DNA of 42,928 bases from Bacteroidales bacterium (GTDB lineage Bacteria > Bacteroidota > Bacteroidia > Bacteroidales > VadinHA17), in assembly GCA_003141415.1 (NCBI GenBank), contig PLLX01000188.1, forward strand, positions 17,672 through 60,599, written 5' to 3'. Of the stretch, positions 28,152 to 38,123 are shown piece after piece. The notes under the pieces were generated by a model that ran no database searches, was not told the DNA's origin, and saw nothing but the letters and a program-made list of their open reading frames with translations. The number at the start of each line of letters is the position of its first letter. Position 1 is the stretch's first letter. A program made the position numbers and the translations under genes.

Positions 28152-30155
28152 CTATTTAGTTCTGAACTGCCATGCCGCCAAACCTGCTTTGTTAAACAAC
28201 GATGCTTCAGATCCATTATGCCAGCAATATCTTACTGAAACAGGCTCCCTGACTGAGGGTGAGGAAACAAGCACTTCATTATTTACAATTTTTGCATCAG
28301 CTTTAACATAGCGCCTGTCTTTGCCTGCAATTTCGAACTCTTTAAGTTTATCATTCTTTGCAATAAGCCCGTTCCCGACATTATCAAATTGCAATTTAAT
28401 AATACCTGCGCCAACGGACATAGACTTATAAACGGGCCCTACGCATGAATATTTCATACCATAATCGTTATTAAGAGCAAGGAATGCGAGCCGTTCACCA
28501 ACTTCTTTTTTATAAGGTGGGTGAATATCCATCACGGTAGCAATATCCAGTGTAACAGCCATACCGGTCCTGGCCAGATTCAGCGCTTTCTCCTGTGCTT
28601 CCCGGAGAAATCCAGATTCTGTTGAATCAACACCGGCATATACATATGGAGCAATCTGAACAAAATAAAAAGGAAAATCTTTAATCCCCCACGCTGCCCT
28701 CCAGTCCTGTATCATAGTCGGGAATATTTTTGCATATTGATCTGCTCTCCCAACATTAGCTTCTCCCTGGTACCATATTGCACCTTTTATCTGATATGGC
28801 AATACCGGGCTTACCATACCATTAAATAAAACTGATGGAGTACCGGGACCAAGATTTAAAGGCCTTTTTTTAGTCTGAAATTCATTTTTTGAAATGTCAT
28901 AAATATAAAATTTACTTCCTTTTAATTCTGCAACAGGTTGATATTTCCAATCTCCTTTAAGCGGGATAAAAATTTTTGTATTGTTTTTCAATGAGAGTTT
29001 CATCTTTTCCGAAGCACCATATATTCCTCCTCCTCCCTGGGTATCAAGTACGCGAACAGAAATTGTGTTAGATCCTGTCTTAACTAGCGAAGCAGGAATT
29101 TCATAATTCCTGTCAATCTGCCATAAACCAGAAATTTCAGTCGATCCTATAAGTTTTCCGTTAAAATATGTACGATCCATATCATCAATGGGTCCTAATG
29201 AAAGAGTAAGATCCTTTCCTGTCATATTCTGAGGTACTTCAACTATTTTCCTGAACCATATAGCTCCGTCAAATTCACCGATAACTGTTTCAAATTCAGT
29301 AGGAAGAACCATTGCGGGCCAATCCTTGTCATTAAATTCTGAGGATGGAACATTTTCATCATTAAAACTCAGATCCTTCCACTGTTCATTTCCGACCGGT
29401 TTTAGTTCGACCTGTTTATGGGTATTCAACCATGTCTGATATTCAACCTGAAGAGGAGCAGACTCTTTAATAGCTTTAATTTCTGAAAGAAACTCCCCTG
29501 TTTTTTCAAGTGACTCTGATGAAGTCCATGATTCTGATGGCGTCCCTCCCCATGCTGATTCAATCAAACCTATGGGCACATGCAGTTCATTATACAGCTT
29601 TTCCCCAAAGAAAAATGCTGTCGCGCTGAATTGCTGAACAGTACCAGAAGCACTCACCTCCCAACTGCCTGTACATTCATCAATAGGTTCTCCGGATATT
29701 TTTTTCTGAACATTGAAAAGACGTATTTCCGGAATTGAAGCCGATGCAATCGTACTTGCAGAATGCATTATTGTGTCAACAGGAGGCCAGCCGGCGAGCG
29801 GCATTTCCATATTCGACTGACCTGAACAAAACCATACCTCTCCGATAAGAACATTTTTAACTGTAATAGTAGTGTCATTAGCCGATATGGCAATTGTATA
29901 GGGACCTCCGGCTTCAGGAGTGGTTAAGTTCACCATCCATTTTCCATCCTTACCAGCTATGACCCGACCCTTAGAATTCCAGCTTGCTGAAACATTTATT
30001 TTATTTCCGGGGCTTGCCTTACCCCATATCTTTGCAGTTGTTTTCTGCTGCAATAACATATTGTCGCCAATAAGCGCCGGCAACTTTAAATTTGAATGGC
30101 TCTGACAACCGATCAAAGTCAGAAATGAGATTAAAAAAACCGTTGTTAATTTCAT
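28152..30155 (-). CDS. Sialate O-acetylesterase-like SGNH carbohydrate esterase, lipoprotein
   Basis: 667 residues with lipoprotein signal (lipobox LIGC, Cys17). An Ig-like lead-in is followed by the SGNH start 'WFCSGQSNMEMPLAGW' (Ser114), 'ESAWGGTPSESW', a galactose-binding-like insert around residues 290-400 ('WFRKIVEVPQNMTGKDLTLS'), then 'GAIWYQGEANVGRADQYA' and the Asp/His pair in 'MDIHPPYKKEVGERLA'. The family removes acetyl groups from sialic acid or plant glycans. Since no sialidase is present and the locus points to plant hemicellulose, deacetylation of acetylated mannan or another hemicellulose is the better guess. Operonic with GH9 upstream and galM downstream. Confidence 0.9.
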   Translation of the reverse strand: MKLTTVFLISFLTLIGCQSHSNLKLPALIGDNMLLQQKTTAKIWGKASPGNKINVSASWNSKGRVIAGKDGKWMVNLTTPEAGGPYTIAISANDTTITVKNVLIGEVWFCSGQSNMEMPLAGWPPVDTIMHSASTIASASIPEIRLFNVQKKISGEPIDECTGSWEVSASGTVQQFSATAFFFGEKLYNELHVPIGLIESAWGGTPSESWTSSESLEKTGEFLSEIKAIKESAPLQVEYQTWLNTHKQVELKPVGNEQWKDLSFNDENVPSSEFNDKDWPAMVLPTEFETVIGEFDGAIWFRKIVEVPQNMTGKDLTLSLGPIDDMDRTYFNGKLIGSTEISGLWQIDRNYEIPASLVKTGSNTISVRVLDTQGGGGIYGASEKMKLSLKNNTKIFIPLKGDWKYQPVAELKGSKFYIYDISKNEFQTKKRPLNLGPGTPSVLFNGMVSPVLPYQIKGAIWYQGEANVGRADQYAKIFPTMIQDWRAAWGIKDFPFYFVQIAPYVYAGVDSTESGFLREAQEKALNLARTGMAVTLDIATVMDIHPPYKKEVGERLAFLALNNDYGMKYSCVGPVYKSMSVGAGIIKLQFDNVGNGLIAKNDKLKEFEIAGKDRRYVKADAKIVNNEVLVSSPSVREPVSVRYCWHNGSEASLFNKAGLAAWQFRTK

Positions 30156-30211
30156 GTTTTGAAGGTTTTTAATATTCTAAAAATAATTATGGTTGCTCGA
30201 AAATCAATTTA

Positions 30212-30308
30212 TTTACCCCTACCCCAAGGGGTGTAAATTGATTTTGACTTCGTCGAGCTCACCGCCTTTGGCGGCTCGGTTCTTCGCTCCCTTTGGGGCT
30301 GGGGTAAA
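30212..30308 (+). repeat. GC-rich element with terminal inverted repeats
   Basis: TTTACCCCTACCCCAAGG (30212) and CTTTGGGGCTGGGGTAAA (ending 30308) are inverted copies with a few mismatches. Inside are a small hairpin (ACCCCAAGGGGT) and another (CCGCCTTTGGCGG). The element fills most of the gap between the GH9 stop and the esterase start. Confidence 0.65.
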
Positions 30309-30317
30309 CGAAGAAAA

Positions 30318-32063
30318 TCATTTATTAAATAATGCCTCAAGAGCACCTGCAAGATACGCAGCCGGTGCATTCCAGTTAATTGCTATCTCATTCGATGCAT
30401 ATGAACACACAGAGTCAGTATATGACTCATCCGGAATTTTTGATGGGTATGTCTTACATCCATCCTGTTGTCCGGGATTTGGTCCTCCGACGATTAATCC
30501 CGGAACCGGATCTGCGATACCATCTGCTTGGGATAAACGGTGATGTGGAAACATTGGTGTTTTGTGACCATATCCTGTTACAAATGAATAACCAGTTGCA
30601 TTACGGCCTAAGACATAATCAAGATTTGTTAAGGCATAATCCAGAAATTTCCTGTCTTTTGAAAGCTTATAAGCCTGTATCAATAAGATCCCCTGATTAG
30701 TTGCTACTGAATTGCTTCCCCAGATAAAATCTGCTGCCGATTTGCCCATTACTGTCATATAGGAACGGTCAGTAAATCCGATTGTCAAATTTTCAGCAGT
30801 TCTCAATATTCTATCTTTCAAGGCAGGAAAATCCCTCTTTGCTGAATTTGTAAGTTTCTTTTCGAATCTGGCGAGGGTATAGTATCCAAGAAGTCTGACA
30901 TTATCCCATGAAGGTAACGGCATAAGGGTATCGGGAAACATCGGATAGGCTGTATAAAAGCTATCTTTTCCTGTACTTATATACAATTCTGAAGCAGCCC
31001 ATATAAACTCATCACTGAAATCAGAATCGCCATACCCTCCGGTATTTATTACCGGCTTGAACTCTTTATTCATAATGTTTTGATCATAAGCCACTTTTGG
31101 ATTCTTTACTGCCCATTCCCAGGCTTTTTCAGCCGATGTCTTACAAGAATCTGACAATCCTGGAAATACTTTCTGATATTTAACGAATATACGTCCGGCC
31201 TGTGCCAATACAGCAGCGAAATCGAGTGTTGCTGCAGTACCTTTTGGAACGACATAACGAGGAGTTACTGCAACAGATGGCATAACAAATCCGTCAAAAT
31301 TGGCATTAGTTACCTTATTATAAACACCTCCATCTGAGGGGTCTTGCATAGTAAGCATCCATCGAAGGTTCCAGACAATTTCATTAAGCAGATCAGGAGC
31401 TCCGTCACCACTTTCAGGAATATTTATTTTGAGCGTATCAAAATATGCAGGAAAATCTTCGTACAAAGAAAGTAATGTACCCATTGTAATTCCACTGTTT
31501 ACAATATATTTATTGTAGTCACCTGCATCGTACCAACCCCGTGGACAGGAGATAATAGTTCCTGCAGGACGATTGGGTGATGCAGCTGCAGGGTGAACGA
31601 TGACCTGGTTATCAGGGTGACCGGCTGCCCGGCTCCATTTGCCTGCAAACTCTGGCGTAATCGGTGTTGACATTCTCTGAAAATAATACCCTTTGATAAG
31701 CGCTTTTGTGAGATTGTTAAAAACCCTGTGGTTAATTTCGAAGGTATAAGAATCTCCTTCTCCGGGTAAATTCAGTTCATACATACCTGGTTTTGTAACT
31801 GCTGAGAAATCAGCAATCCGTGTGACTTCAGGGGAAAACTCAGATTTGTGAGGAGCGCTAAGTTTTGATTTGAATACAATCTCACCGGATGTTACTGACT
31901 TAATAACAAAATCGCTGGCTTTATCATCTGTGATGACTGCGACTTTAGAAGCATGTGGAAAGAATCCTATCTGGTTAAGCCGGATTTTGGATGCAATATC
32001 CTGTGCTGTCAAAACCGTCGAAATGACAGTGGAAGCCAGGATTATTAAAATTAATTTTCTCAT
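30318..32063 (-). CDS. GH9 glycoside hydrolase (endo- or exo-beta-1,4-glucanase type), exported
   Basis: 581 residues with a Sec signal (about 1-20). An N-terminal Ig-like CelD_N domain (22-110; 'KIRLNQIGFFPHASKVAVIT') precedes the (alpha/alpha)6 catalytic domain. Catalytic residues are visible: the base pair in 'RGWYDAGDYNKYIVNSG' (Asp179, Asp182), the His region 'SFVTGYGHKTPMFPHHRLS' and the acid in 'SNEIAINWNAPAAYLAGAL' (Glu559). GH9 enzymes cut beta-1,4-glucan chains; in this setting glucomannan, xyloglucan or cello-oligosaccharides are plausible. It has no carbohydrate-binding module or T9SS tail, which suggests action in the periplasm on short chains. Confidence 0.94.
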   Translation of the reverse strand: MRKLILIILASTVISTVLTAQDIASKIRLNQIGFFPHASKVAVITDDKASDFVIKSVTSGEIVFKSKLSAPHKSEFSPEVTRIADFSAVTKPGMYELNLPGEGDSYTFEINHRVFNNLTKALIKGYYFQRMSTPITPEFAGKWSRAAGHPDNQVIVHPAAASPNRPAGTIISCPRGWYDAGDYNKYIVNSGITMGTLLSLYEDFPAYFDTLKINIPESGDGAPDLLNEIVWNLRWMLTMQDPSDGGVYNKVTNANFDGFVMPSVAVTPRYVVPKGTAATLDFAAVLAQAGRIFVKYQKVFPGLSDSCKTSAEKAWEWAVKNPKVAYDQNIMNKEFKPVINTGGYGDSDFSDEFIWAASELYISTGKDSFYTAYPMFPDTLMPLPSWDNVRLLGYYTLARFEKKLTNSAKRDFPALKDRILRTAENLTIGFTDRSYMTVMGKSAADFIWGSNSVATNQGILLIQAYKLSKDRKFLDYALTNLDYVLGRNATGYSFVTGYGHKTPMFPHHRLSQADGIADPVPGLIVGGPNPGQQDGCKTYPSKIPDESYTDSVCSYASNEIAINWNAPAAYLAGALEALFNK

Positions 32064-32149
32064 AATTAGTTTTTATATATTCATAATTCTTATAATTTTT
32101 CAACACTATTCTCTTTTGCTCATTATCCTATGCCCCATTCTCTTTTTTT

Positions 32150-32241
32150 GCCTAATCCCCCCTGACCCTCTTCTCCCAAGAGAGAAGGGGGTAAATAAAT
32201 GATATTCAATATTATAGCCTCTCCCTCCTGGGGGAGAGGCG
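32150..32241 (+). repeat. Twin-hairpin intergenic element, copy 4
   Basis: GCCTAATCCCC start, hairpin CCCTCTTCTC / GAGAGAAGGG (32166-32190), core AAATGATATTCAATATTATA, then a perfect 9-pair hairpin GCCTCTCCC / GGGAGAGGC (32217-32240). It is the closest relative of the element at 22721-22806, ends six bases from the GH2 stop, and may terminate or attenuate transcription before GH9. Confidence 0.72.
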
Positions 32242-32246
32242 AATTA

Positions 32247-35200
32247 TTACAACAATCTTAGGGTATATGTAAATGAAATTGGCACAGCATAAACTATATA
32301 TTGAGGCAGAGGTCTGGGACCACAACTTGCTGACCCTACACCAAGAGTAAGATGACTTATACAGAATACAGTAGCGTTGCTTTGAGGCAGGTCGATACGG
32401 TATTCAACCTTGTCCATCTCCTCATCGCTGTATGGCAACATAGATACCTGCATAAGAGTACTGTCGGATTTTACAATAAGTCCGTTACCTGATGCTGTTG
32501 TTACCTGGGCCCATCGAACATCCTCATGGTTTCCGCAGTCCATAGGCTTTTCGTACGGAGTAAGTTGCTCTTTGACAGTACTTTTATAGACTCCAACATC
32601 AAATCCACGTTTCCGGTCAGCGTAATTTTCCATTGGTCCACGGCCAAAATAAGAAGCCTGGTCGAATTGTTTATCCAGGAACATTCTCACTCCTATGCGG
32701 CCCACAACAAGCTTAGGATCGCTAGAATTAAAAGTGTTTTCGGATTTGATTGAACCATCACCATAAATAGTATAAATAACTTTATGATTAACAGTGAAAC
32801 TGTTTTTACCTTCGGCAAGGAGTGCTACCGTAATAGTTACCGAAGAAGGAGATTTCTGTTCAACATTAACTGATTGTGTAGTCCATTTCAGTTCCCTGAG
32901 TCCTGCTGATACCCAGCCTCTGTCAGCCCACATATCATCATTCCGGTGAGGAGCACGCCACAATAGTAACCTCGGCCCTCCGTCTTTAAGCAGTATGTTG
33001 ACGCCATTTTTTTCAAGGTTCGTGAATGTACCTGCAGCTTTATCAAAAACTACATTGAAACCGGATCCTTTAACAGTTATTTCTTTATCAGTCTGAGAAA
33101 GATTGACGGGCTCGACGACAGTCTTGGGTTCAAAAGCAAGCGTCTCAACAGGAAGCCGGAATTGCTCCGAGACCATTTCGAAACCTTTCTTTGCCCATAC
33201 CTGATCGTTCGCCAGAGAAAACGAAATCCGGAGGAAATATTCGGCATCATTATCTGTTTTCGAAGTTTTATAAGGAATTATAACCAATGCTTCTTTTCCG
33301 GGAGCAATAACAGGAACTTTTATGTCGCCACGAGAAATCTCAATACCATTTGCCGATAATGTCCATAGACCTGTAAATCCCTTAAGATCAATAAATTGGT
33401 ATTTATTCTTTATCAGGAATTTACCTTGTGAAAGATCTTCAGCAGATACTTTTATCCACTGATAAACATGTTTCATCTCGGGATAATGTGGTTTCAGAGA
33501 ACGGTCGGAAGCAACGACTCCTTTATGAATAAAATAATGGTCATTCGGAAATTCACCAAAACCACCGCCGAATGCAATTATAGGGTGATTCGGATCGCGA
33601 CGGTTATAAATACCCTGGTCCTGCCATTCCCAGATTGCTCCTCCCAGGAGTTCAGGATATTTATCGAAAAGGTCATTGTATTCACCGATCGCACCCATCG
33701 AATTGAACATCGCGTGGGCATATTCACAGAGGAAGTAAGGCTTTTTGAAAGTGGTATCATTAGCAATACGTTCAATATCTTTTGGTTGTGCATACATCTG
33801 ACTCTCAATATCAGCCGGGTTTTCCTTGCCTATACCAAAGCCTTCGTAATGTACGGGTCTTGTTGAATCAATACCTTTTATAGTAGCCATGGCAGCCCTG
33901 AAGTTTGACCCTCCTCTTCCATTCTCATTTCCAAGTGACCAGATTATTACAGACGGATGATTTTTAAAATTCTCAACATTTACCACATTCCTGTCAATAA
34001 TGGCTGCTTTCATTCTGGGTTCTTCATCAAACCTTCCCATATATCCATGACACTCAACATTCGCTTCAGCGACCAGGAATATACCGTATTCGTCACACAA
34101 TTCATACCAGCGCGGATCGTCAGAATAGTGACAGGTGCGGACCAGATTGCAATTACCCTGTTTGATCAGCTCAAGATCGCGGATCATTTGTGCCTCAGTA
34201 ACAGCATGGCCAACGTCAGGCCAATTTTCATGCCGGTTAACACCTTTGAGTTTAACTGGCGTACCGTTAACAAGAAAAAGTCTTCCTCTTATTTCAACTT
34301 TCCTAAACCCGGTTTTTGATGAAAGCGTTTCAATTGTTTTATTTACGTCATTTAAAGTAAGAACAGTGGTGTAAAGCCTTGGTGTTTCAGCCGTCCATTT
34401 TTCAGGATTTTCAACCTGGAAGGTCAGCTTTACAGCTCTTTCTTCACCTGGTTGAAGAGCAGGAACATCATTCTGAGCCTGAGCACCTTTTACAGCTATA
34501 TTGCCATCATACAGAATTGCTGCAATTCTTGTTCCCTTTAGAGCCTTGATCCCATAGTTCTTCACTCTGGCGGTTACCTCAACTGTTGAATTTCGATATT
34601 GATTGTCAAGATCAGTTTTAATGAAGAAATCCCGCACATGCTCCTGAGGAGCGCTCCATATTGTTACATTGCGAAAAATTCCACTCAGACGCCACATGTC
34701 CTGATCCTCGAGATATGTTCCGGAAGTAAACCTGTAAACCTCAGCAGCAACCATGTTCTTCCCAGGTTTCACATATTTTGTAATATCAAATTCAGCAGCA
34801 TTACGGCTATTTACGCTATATCCTACTTTCACCCCATTAACCCAGAGAAAGAATCCTGCATCTACACCATCGAATGTCATGAAGATCTCTCGTCCATTCC
34901 AGTCAGCTGGAATTTCAAAATCGCGACGATAACTTCCAACAGGATTGCGTTCCTCATAAGCTGTGAAATTTTTCGGTGGCGTACTCATAACGAAAGGAAA
35001 ATCCTTTTTTATAATATACCCATTATTCCTGTAGTAGGGAGTCCCATAACCAAGAATCTGCCAGTTAGATGGAACCGGTATTTCTTTCCAGGAAGAGACA
35101 TTGAATTCCGTTTTATAGAAATCGACAGGTCTAGCCTGAGGCCAGGAAACCCAATTGAATTTCCACATTCCGTTCATGCTCCTGCAATAAGAGGAGGCAT

Positions 35201-35417
35201 GCCTTTTTGCGGTAAGGGCTTCTTTGAGGTCAGCATATGGCATAAGGGAAGAATGCGCCGGTTCCTTATTGATTCCCAGAAGTTCGGGATTTTCAATTTC
35301 AGGAGGTACAGTTGCCCCTCCTAGTGAGTCTTTAGGTGAGAGGTTCTGAGAATTACCCGACAAAACTGCAATAAAAAGAGTTATGAAACTCAGAACTAAT
35401 TTTGACCTGTTTTTCAT
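32247..35417 (-). CDS. GH2 beta-galactosidase-like enzyme (LacZ type), exported
   Basis: 1056 residues with a Sec signal (about 1-23), no lipobox. LacZ domain order: jelly roll ('VPSNWQILGYGTPYYRNNGY'), TIM barrel with acid/base 'WSLGNENGRGG' (Glu498) and nucleophile 'LCEYAHAMFNSMG' (Glu565), and the small-chain domain. Compared with the other GH2 in this window, the small-chain loop 'FWRPPTDND' is 'LWRAPHRND' and '[13 protein letters not shown]' is 'KPMDCGNHEDVRW', so the two probably prefer different galactosides. It precedes GH9 in the operon and follows the epimerase by 41 bases. Confidence 0.92.
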   Translation of the reverse strand: MKNRSKLVLSFITLFIAVLSGNSQNLSPKDSLGGATVPPEIENPELLGINKEPAHSSLMPYADLKEALTAKRHASSYCRSMNGMWKFNWVSWPQARPVDFYKTEFNVSSWKEIPVPSNWQILGYGTPYYRNNGYIIKKDFPFVMSTPPKNFTAYEERNPVGSYRRDFEIPADWNGREIFMTFDGVDAGFFLWVNGVKVGYSVNSRNAAEFDITKYVKPGKNMVAAEVYRFTSGTYLEDQDMWRLSGIFRNVTIWSAPQEHVRDFFIKTDLDNQYRNSTVEVTARVKNYGIKALKGTRIAAILYDGNIAVKGAQAQNDVPALQPGEERAVKLTFQVENPEKWTAETPRLYTTVLTLNDVNKTIETLSSKTGFRKVEIRGRLFLVNGTPVKLKGVNRHENWPDVGHAVTEAQMIRDLELIKQGNCNLVRTCHYSDDPRWYELCDEYGIFLVAEANVECHGYMGRFDEEPRMKAAIIDRNVVNVENFKNHPSVIIWSLGNENGRGGSNFRAAMATIKGIDSTRPVHYEGFGIGKENPADIESQMYAQPKDIERIANDTTFKKPYFLCEYAHAMFNSMGAIGEYNDLFDKYPELLGGAIWEWQDQGIYNRRDPNHPIIAFGGGFGEFPNDHYFIHKGVVASDRSLKPHYPEMKHVYQWIKVSAEDLSQGKFLIKNKYQFIDLKGFTGLWTLSANGIEISRGDIKVPVIAPGKEALVIIPYKTSKTDNDAEYFLRISFSLANDQVWAKKGFEMVSEQFRLPVETLAFEPKTVVEPVNLSQTDKEITVKGSGFNVVFDKAAGTFTNLEKNGVNILLKDGGPRLLLWRAPHRNDDMWADRGWVSAGLRELKWTTQSVNVEQKSPSSVTITVALLAEGKNSFTVNHKVIYTIYGDGSIKSENTFNSSDPKLVVGRIGVRMFLDKQFDQASYFGRGPMENYADRKRGFDVGVYKSTVKEQLTPYEKPMDCGNHEDVRWAQVTTASGNGLIVKSDSTLMQVSMLPYSDEEMDKVEYRIDLPQSNATVFCISHLTLGVGSASCGPRPLPQYIVYAVPISFTYTLRLL

Positions 35418-35458
35418 TATAAAAATGTTGTTAGGTAAGTGATAAAAATGATTAATAT

Positions 35459-36679
35459 CTATATATTATTCTGTCTTTCAATTATTTCAAGGCACATCCT
35501 GGAGTTATGATAGGGGCATTTCCAGAATCCGGCTTTATCCTCTTTAAGATTCGGCTGCAGGTTTTTATTAACACTCCAGTACCATTCACCATTTTGCCTG
35601 TCAACCAGATGATCGGTAATGAATTTCCAGCCAGCAAGACTAAAATCGAGGTATTCTTCCTGGCCCGACAAAGAATAAGCATTCAGAAAGCCAACAACAC
35701 TTTCAGCCTGTACCCACCAATGCCTGTCAGAATCAATATGTCCTGTAGTGAAAAAAATTTCATAAATCATACTGCCATCAGCCATTATACCATCTTTTGA
35801 TGCGTCAGCAATCAAGAGACATATCTTTTTAACTTTCCTGATTACAGTTTCGTCACCAAGTAACAAGGCAGCTTCATAGATCAACCACGACGATTCAATG
35901 TTATGACCATAGGAAACCAGGTCAGTTTTATCATTCCATTCCTCATCAAAAAACATATTGAGATTATATGTATGGGTATTGACGATCTTATCTGTAAAAA
36001 CCCCGATCAGACTAAGCAGTTGTTTTTTCAGCAAATCATCCTTCCATACTCTGTAAAGATTTGTGTAGGCTTCCAGAACATGAAGGTGAGTATTCATTGT
36101 CTTTTTTTCGTTTGCGTCTTTTGTACTGAGACGCAAATCGTCAAGAGCACCCCATTCCCTGCTGAAAGCTTCAAAATATCCATCAAGCTTATTGTCATAA
36201 CTGTATTTCTCAATCATCCTGAAGAGGTCAATTGCTTTATCAAGGCAAGTCTTGTCCTGTGTAATACGATAATATTCTGCAAGCCCATAAATGGCAAATG
36301 CCTGTGCATAAATTTGTTTTTTGCCGTCTTTCATTTCGCCATTATGGTCGAGAAGCCAGAAAACTCCTCCAAATTCCTTATCAAAGAAATGTTCGAGGAG
36401 ATAATCTTTTGATCTTTCAGCTGTTTTAAGATAGTCGGGATTATTCAGAATTCTGAAAGCCGACGAAAAGGTCCAAAGAATCCTGGCGTTTAATACGCAT
36501 CCTTTGTCAGCATCATTATATAGGCGTCCTGAACCATCTATCCTTCCATAGAACCCGCCATCTTTGGAATCAATCATTTTTGTCATCCAGAATGGCAGAA
36601 TGTTAGTACAAAGCTCTGATTCAACCTCAGATCTGAGATTCCTGAGTTTGAGTGGAATTGAATTCAAGTGTTTATTCAT
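35459..36679 (-). CDS. AGE-family 2-epimerase (cellobiose/mannobiose 2-epimerase)
   Basis: 406 residues without a signal peptide, so cytoplasmic. The (alpha/alpha)6 barrel shows the cellobiose 2-epimerase set: 'QIYAQAFAIYGLAEYY', 'MNTHLHVLEAYTNLYRVW' (His198, His200), 'SYGHNIESSWLIYEA' (His259), 'HWWVQAESVVGFLNAY' and 'GFWKCPYHNSRMCLEI' (His391). The enzyme flips C2 of the reducing sugar, turning beta-1,4-mannobiose into mannosyl-glucose or cellobiose into glucosyl-mannose. Its ATG overlaps the symporter stop (ATGA), and the GH130 enzyme is two genes upstream, which supports mannobiose as the substrate. The renin-binding/N-acylglucosamine epimerase alternative is less likely given these motifs. 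Confidence 0.92.
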   Translation of the reverse strand: MNKHLNSIPLKLRNLRSEVESELCTNILPFWMTKMIDSKDGGFYGRIDGSGRLYNDADKGCVLNARILWTFSSAFRILNNPDYLKTAERSKDYLLEHFFDKEFGGVFWLLDHNGEMKDGKKQIYAQAFAIYGLAEYYRITQDKTCLDKAIDLFRMIEKYSYDNKLDGYFEAFSREWGALDDLRLSTKDANEKKTMNTHLHVLEAYTNLYRVWKDDLLKKQLLSLIGVFTDKIVNTHTYNLNMFFDEEWNDKTDLVSYGHNIESSWLIYEAALLLGDETVIRKVKKICLLIADASKDGIMADGSMIYEIFFTTGHIDSDRHWWVQAESVVGFLNAYSLSGQEEYLDFSLAGWKFITDHLVDRQNGEWYWSVNKNLQPNLKEDKAGFWKCPYHNSRMCLEIIERQNNI

Positions 36680-38091
36680 GATAGCTCCTCAATCTTTTTA
36701 CCAGTTTCTCTTCTTACTGCCAGTTCTGCACTTATAGTCAACATCTTTTTCTCGCTTAGCGGATAAATAAACATGAAGAATGCTCCTAATAAAGTTCCAA
36801 TTGCCGGGAAGAAACTCAGCATCATTTTTATACCTGTCTGAGCTTCAGCTGTTTGAACAACATTTGCTTTGAATCCATAATATCCCAGTAACCAGCCTGC
36901 CAGTGCACCCCCAATTGTCCAACCGAATTTCTGAGACATAGAAGATGCCGAGAAAATAAGACCTGTAGCGCGCCTGCCTGTTTTCCATTCAGAATAGTCG
37001 GCAGCATCAGCATACATTGACCAGACCAGAGGAAAGATAATACCGGCGCTCATGCTTATCAAAAACTGAAATAAAAATATGAGGCTGACACTATTCCTGT
37101 CGAGCCAATAAAAGCCAATGCTGAACACAGCAGCAAAAAGCATGGCATATAAGAAAGTATATTTCTTACCAATCCTGTCTGAAACAGGTTTAGCAAGAAT
37201 TACTCCTACTATATTGGCAGCCTGTCCGAGGACAAAATAAAGGCTGCTGAGTGTTATTGTAAGTTTGATTGCTTTTATTGAAAAGGCGCTTTGTCCCTGA
37301 ATATAGTATTTGAAATAATAGATAGCTGCTCCGTCACGGATTGAATTAAAGAATATTGCAGCTATACCAGCACCCAGAAGAATGAACCATGGAGAATTAT
37401 GCAGCAGGTCGGTAAGGTCCTTTTTCAGGGATGTCTTTACTGTTACGGGTTTTATACGTTCGCGGGTCCACGAAAAAGTGAACATAAAGAATGTTATTGC
37501 AATAATTGCAAACACCACTGCAGCCAGCTGCCATCCCAGCTGAAGGTTTACTCCACCTTTTCCCAGTTTACTAAAAATATCAACCAATGGTTCAGCAAGT
37601 GCAAGTACAAGCAGACTTCCTCCAAAAGCGAATATAAATCTGAAAGTGGCAAGACTGGTCCTCTCTTTTCCATCGGCAGTCATTACACCCATAAGTGAAG
37701 CATAAGGCACATTGATCATGGAATATACCATCATCATAAGTGAATATGTTATGAATGCGTATATCACCTTTCCTGACTGTGCAAATGATGGTGTTGTGAA
37801 TGTCAGTACTCCAATAATCCCGAATGGTACAGCTACCCACAACAGATATGGCCTGAACTTTCCCCATCGTGTATCTGTACGGTCGCCAAGGATCCCGACA
37901 AACGGATCGAAAGCAGCATCCCAAATCCTTGTGACCAGGAACATGGTTCCAACCAGAGTTGCAGAAATCCCAAAAACATCGGTATAAAAAAACATCAAAT
38001 ACATTGAGAAAAGTTTCCAGAACATGGAACTAGCGGCATCACCAAACCCATATCCGATCTTTTCTTTCAGTTTCAGCTTTTGTGCGATCAT
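36676..38091 (-). CDS. GPH-family sugar:cation symporter (MFS)
   Basis: 471 residues with about 12 membrane segments. The MelB/GPH signature is clear at the start: 'KLKEKIGYGFGDAASSMFWK', 'FYTDVFGISATLVGTMFLVT' and 'RIWDAAFDPFVGILGDRTDT', followed by 'RWGKFRPYLLW'. These inner-membrane carriers import di- and oligosaccharides with Na+ or H+. It is flanked by the GH130 gene (32 bases upstream) and the epimerase (4-base overlap), so mannobiose or a similar disaccharide is the likely cargo. It is the only sugar importer in the window. Confidence 0.95.
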   Translation of the reverse strand: MIAQKLKLKEKIGYGFGDAASSMFWKLFSMYLMFFYTDVFGISATLVGTMFLVTRIWDAAFDPFVGILGDRTDTRWGKFRPYLLWVAVPFGIIGVLTFTTPSFAQSGKVIYAFITYSLMMMVYSMINVPYASLMGVMTADGKERTSLATFRFIFAFGGSLLVLALAEPLVDIFSKLGKGGVNLQLGWQLAAVVFAIIAITFFMFTFSWTRERIKPVTVKTSLKKDLTDLLHNSPWFILLGAGIAAIFFNSIRDGAAIYYFKYYIQGQSAFSIKAIKLTITLSSLYFVLGQAANIVGVILAKPVSDRIGKKYTFLYAMLFAAVFSIGFYWLDRNSVSLIFLFQFLISMSAGIIFPLVWSMYADAADYSEWKTGRRATGLIFSASSMSQKFGWTIGGALAGWLLGYYGFKANVVQTAEAQTGIKMMLSFFPAIGTLLGAFFMFIYPLSEKKMLTISAELAVRRETGKKIEELS

Positions 38092-38123
38092 AGAAAAAGT
38101 TATAAAGTGCGTTATAAAAATTA

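Noticed and set aside
33468-33866. 132-codon + strand frame inside the second GH2 gene
   Set aside because: Antisense shadow of the TIM-barrel region, no promoter and no recognisable features.
34599-35324. 241-codon open frame on the + strand
   Set aside because: It is antisense to the well-supported GH2 gene and shows no recognisable domain; long shadows are common opposite such genes.
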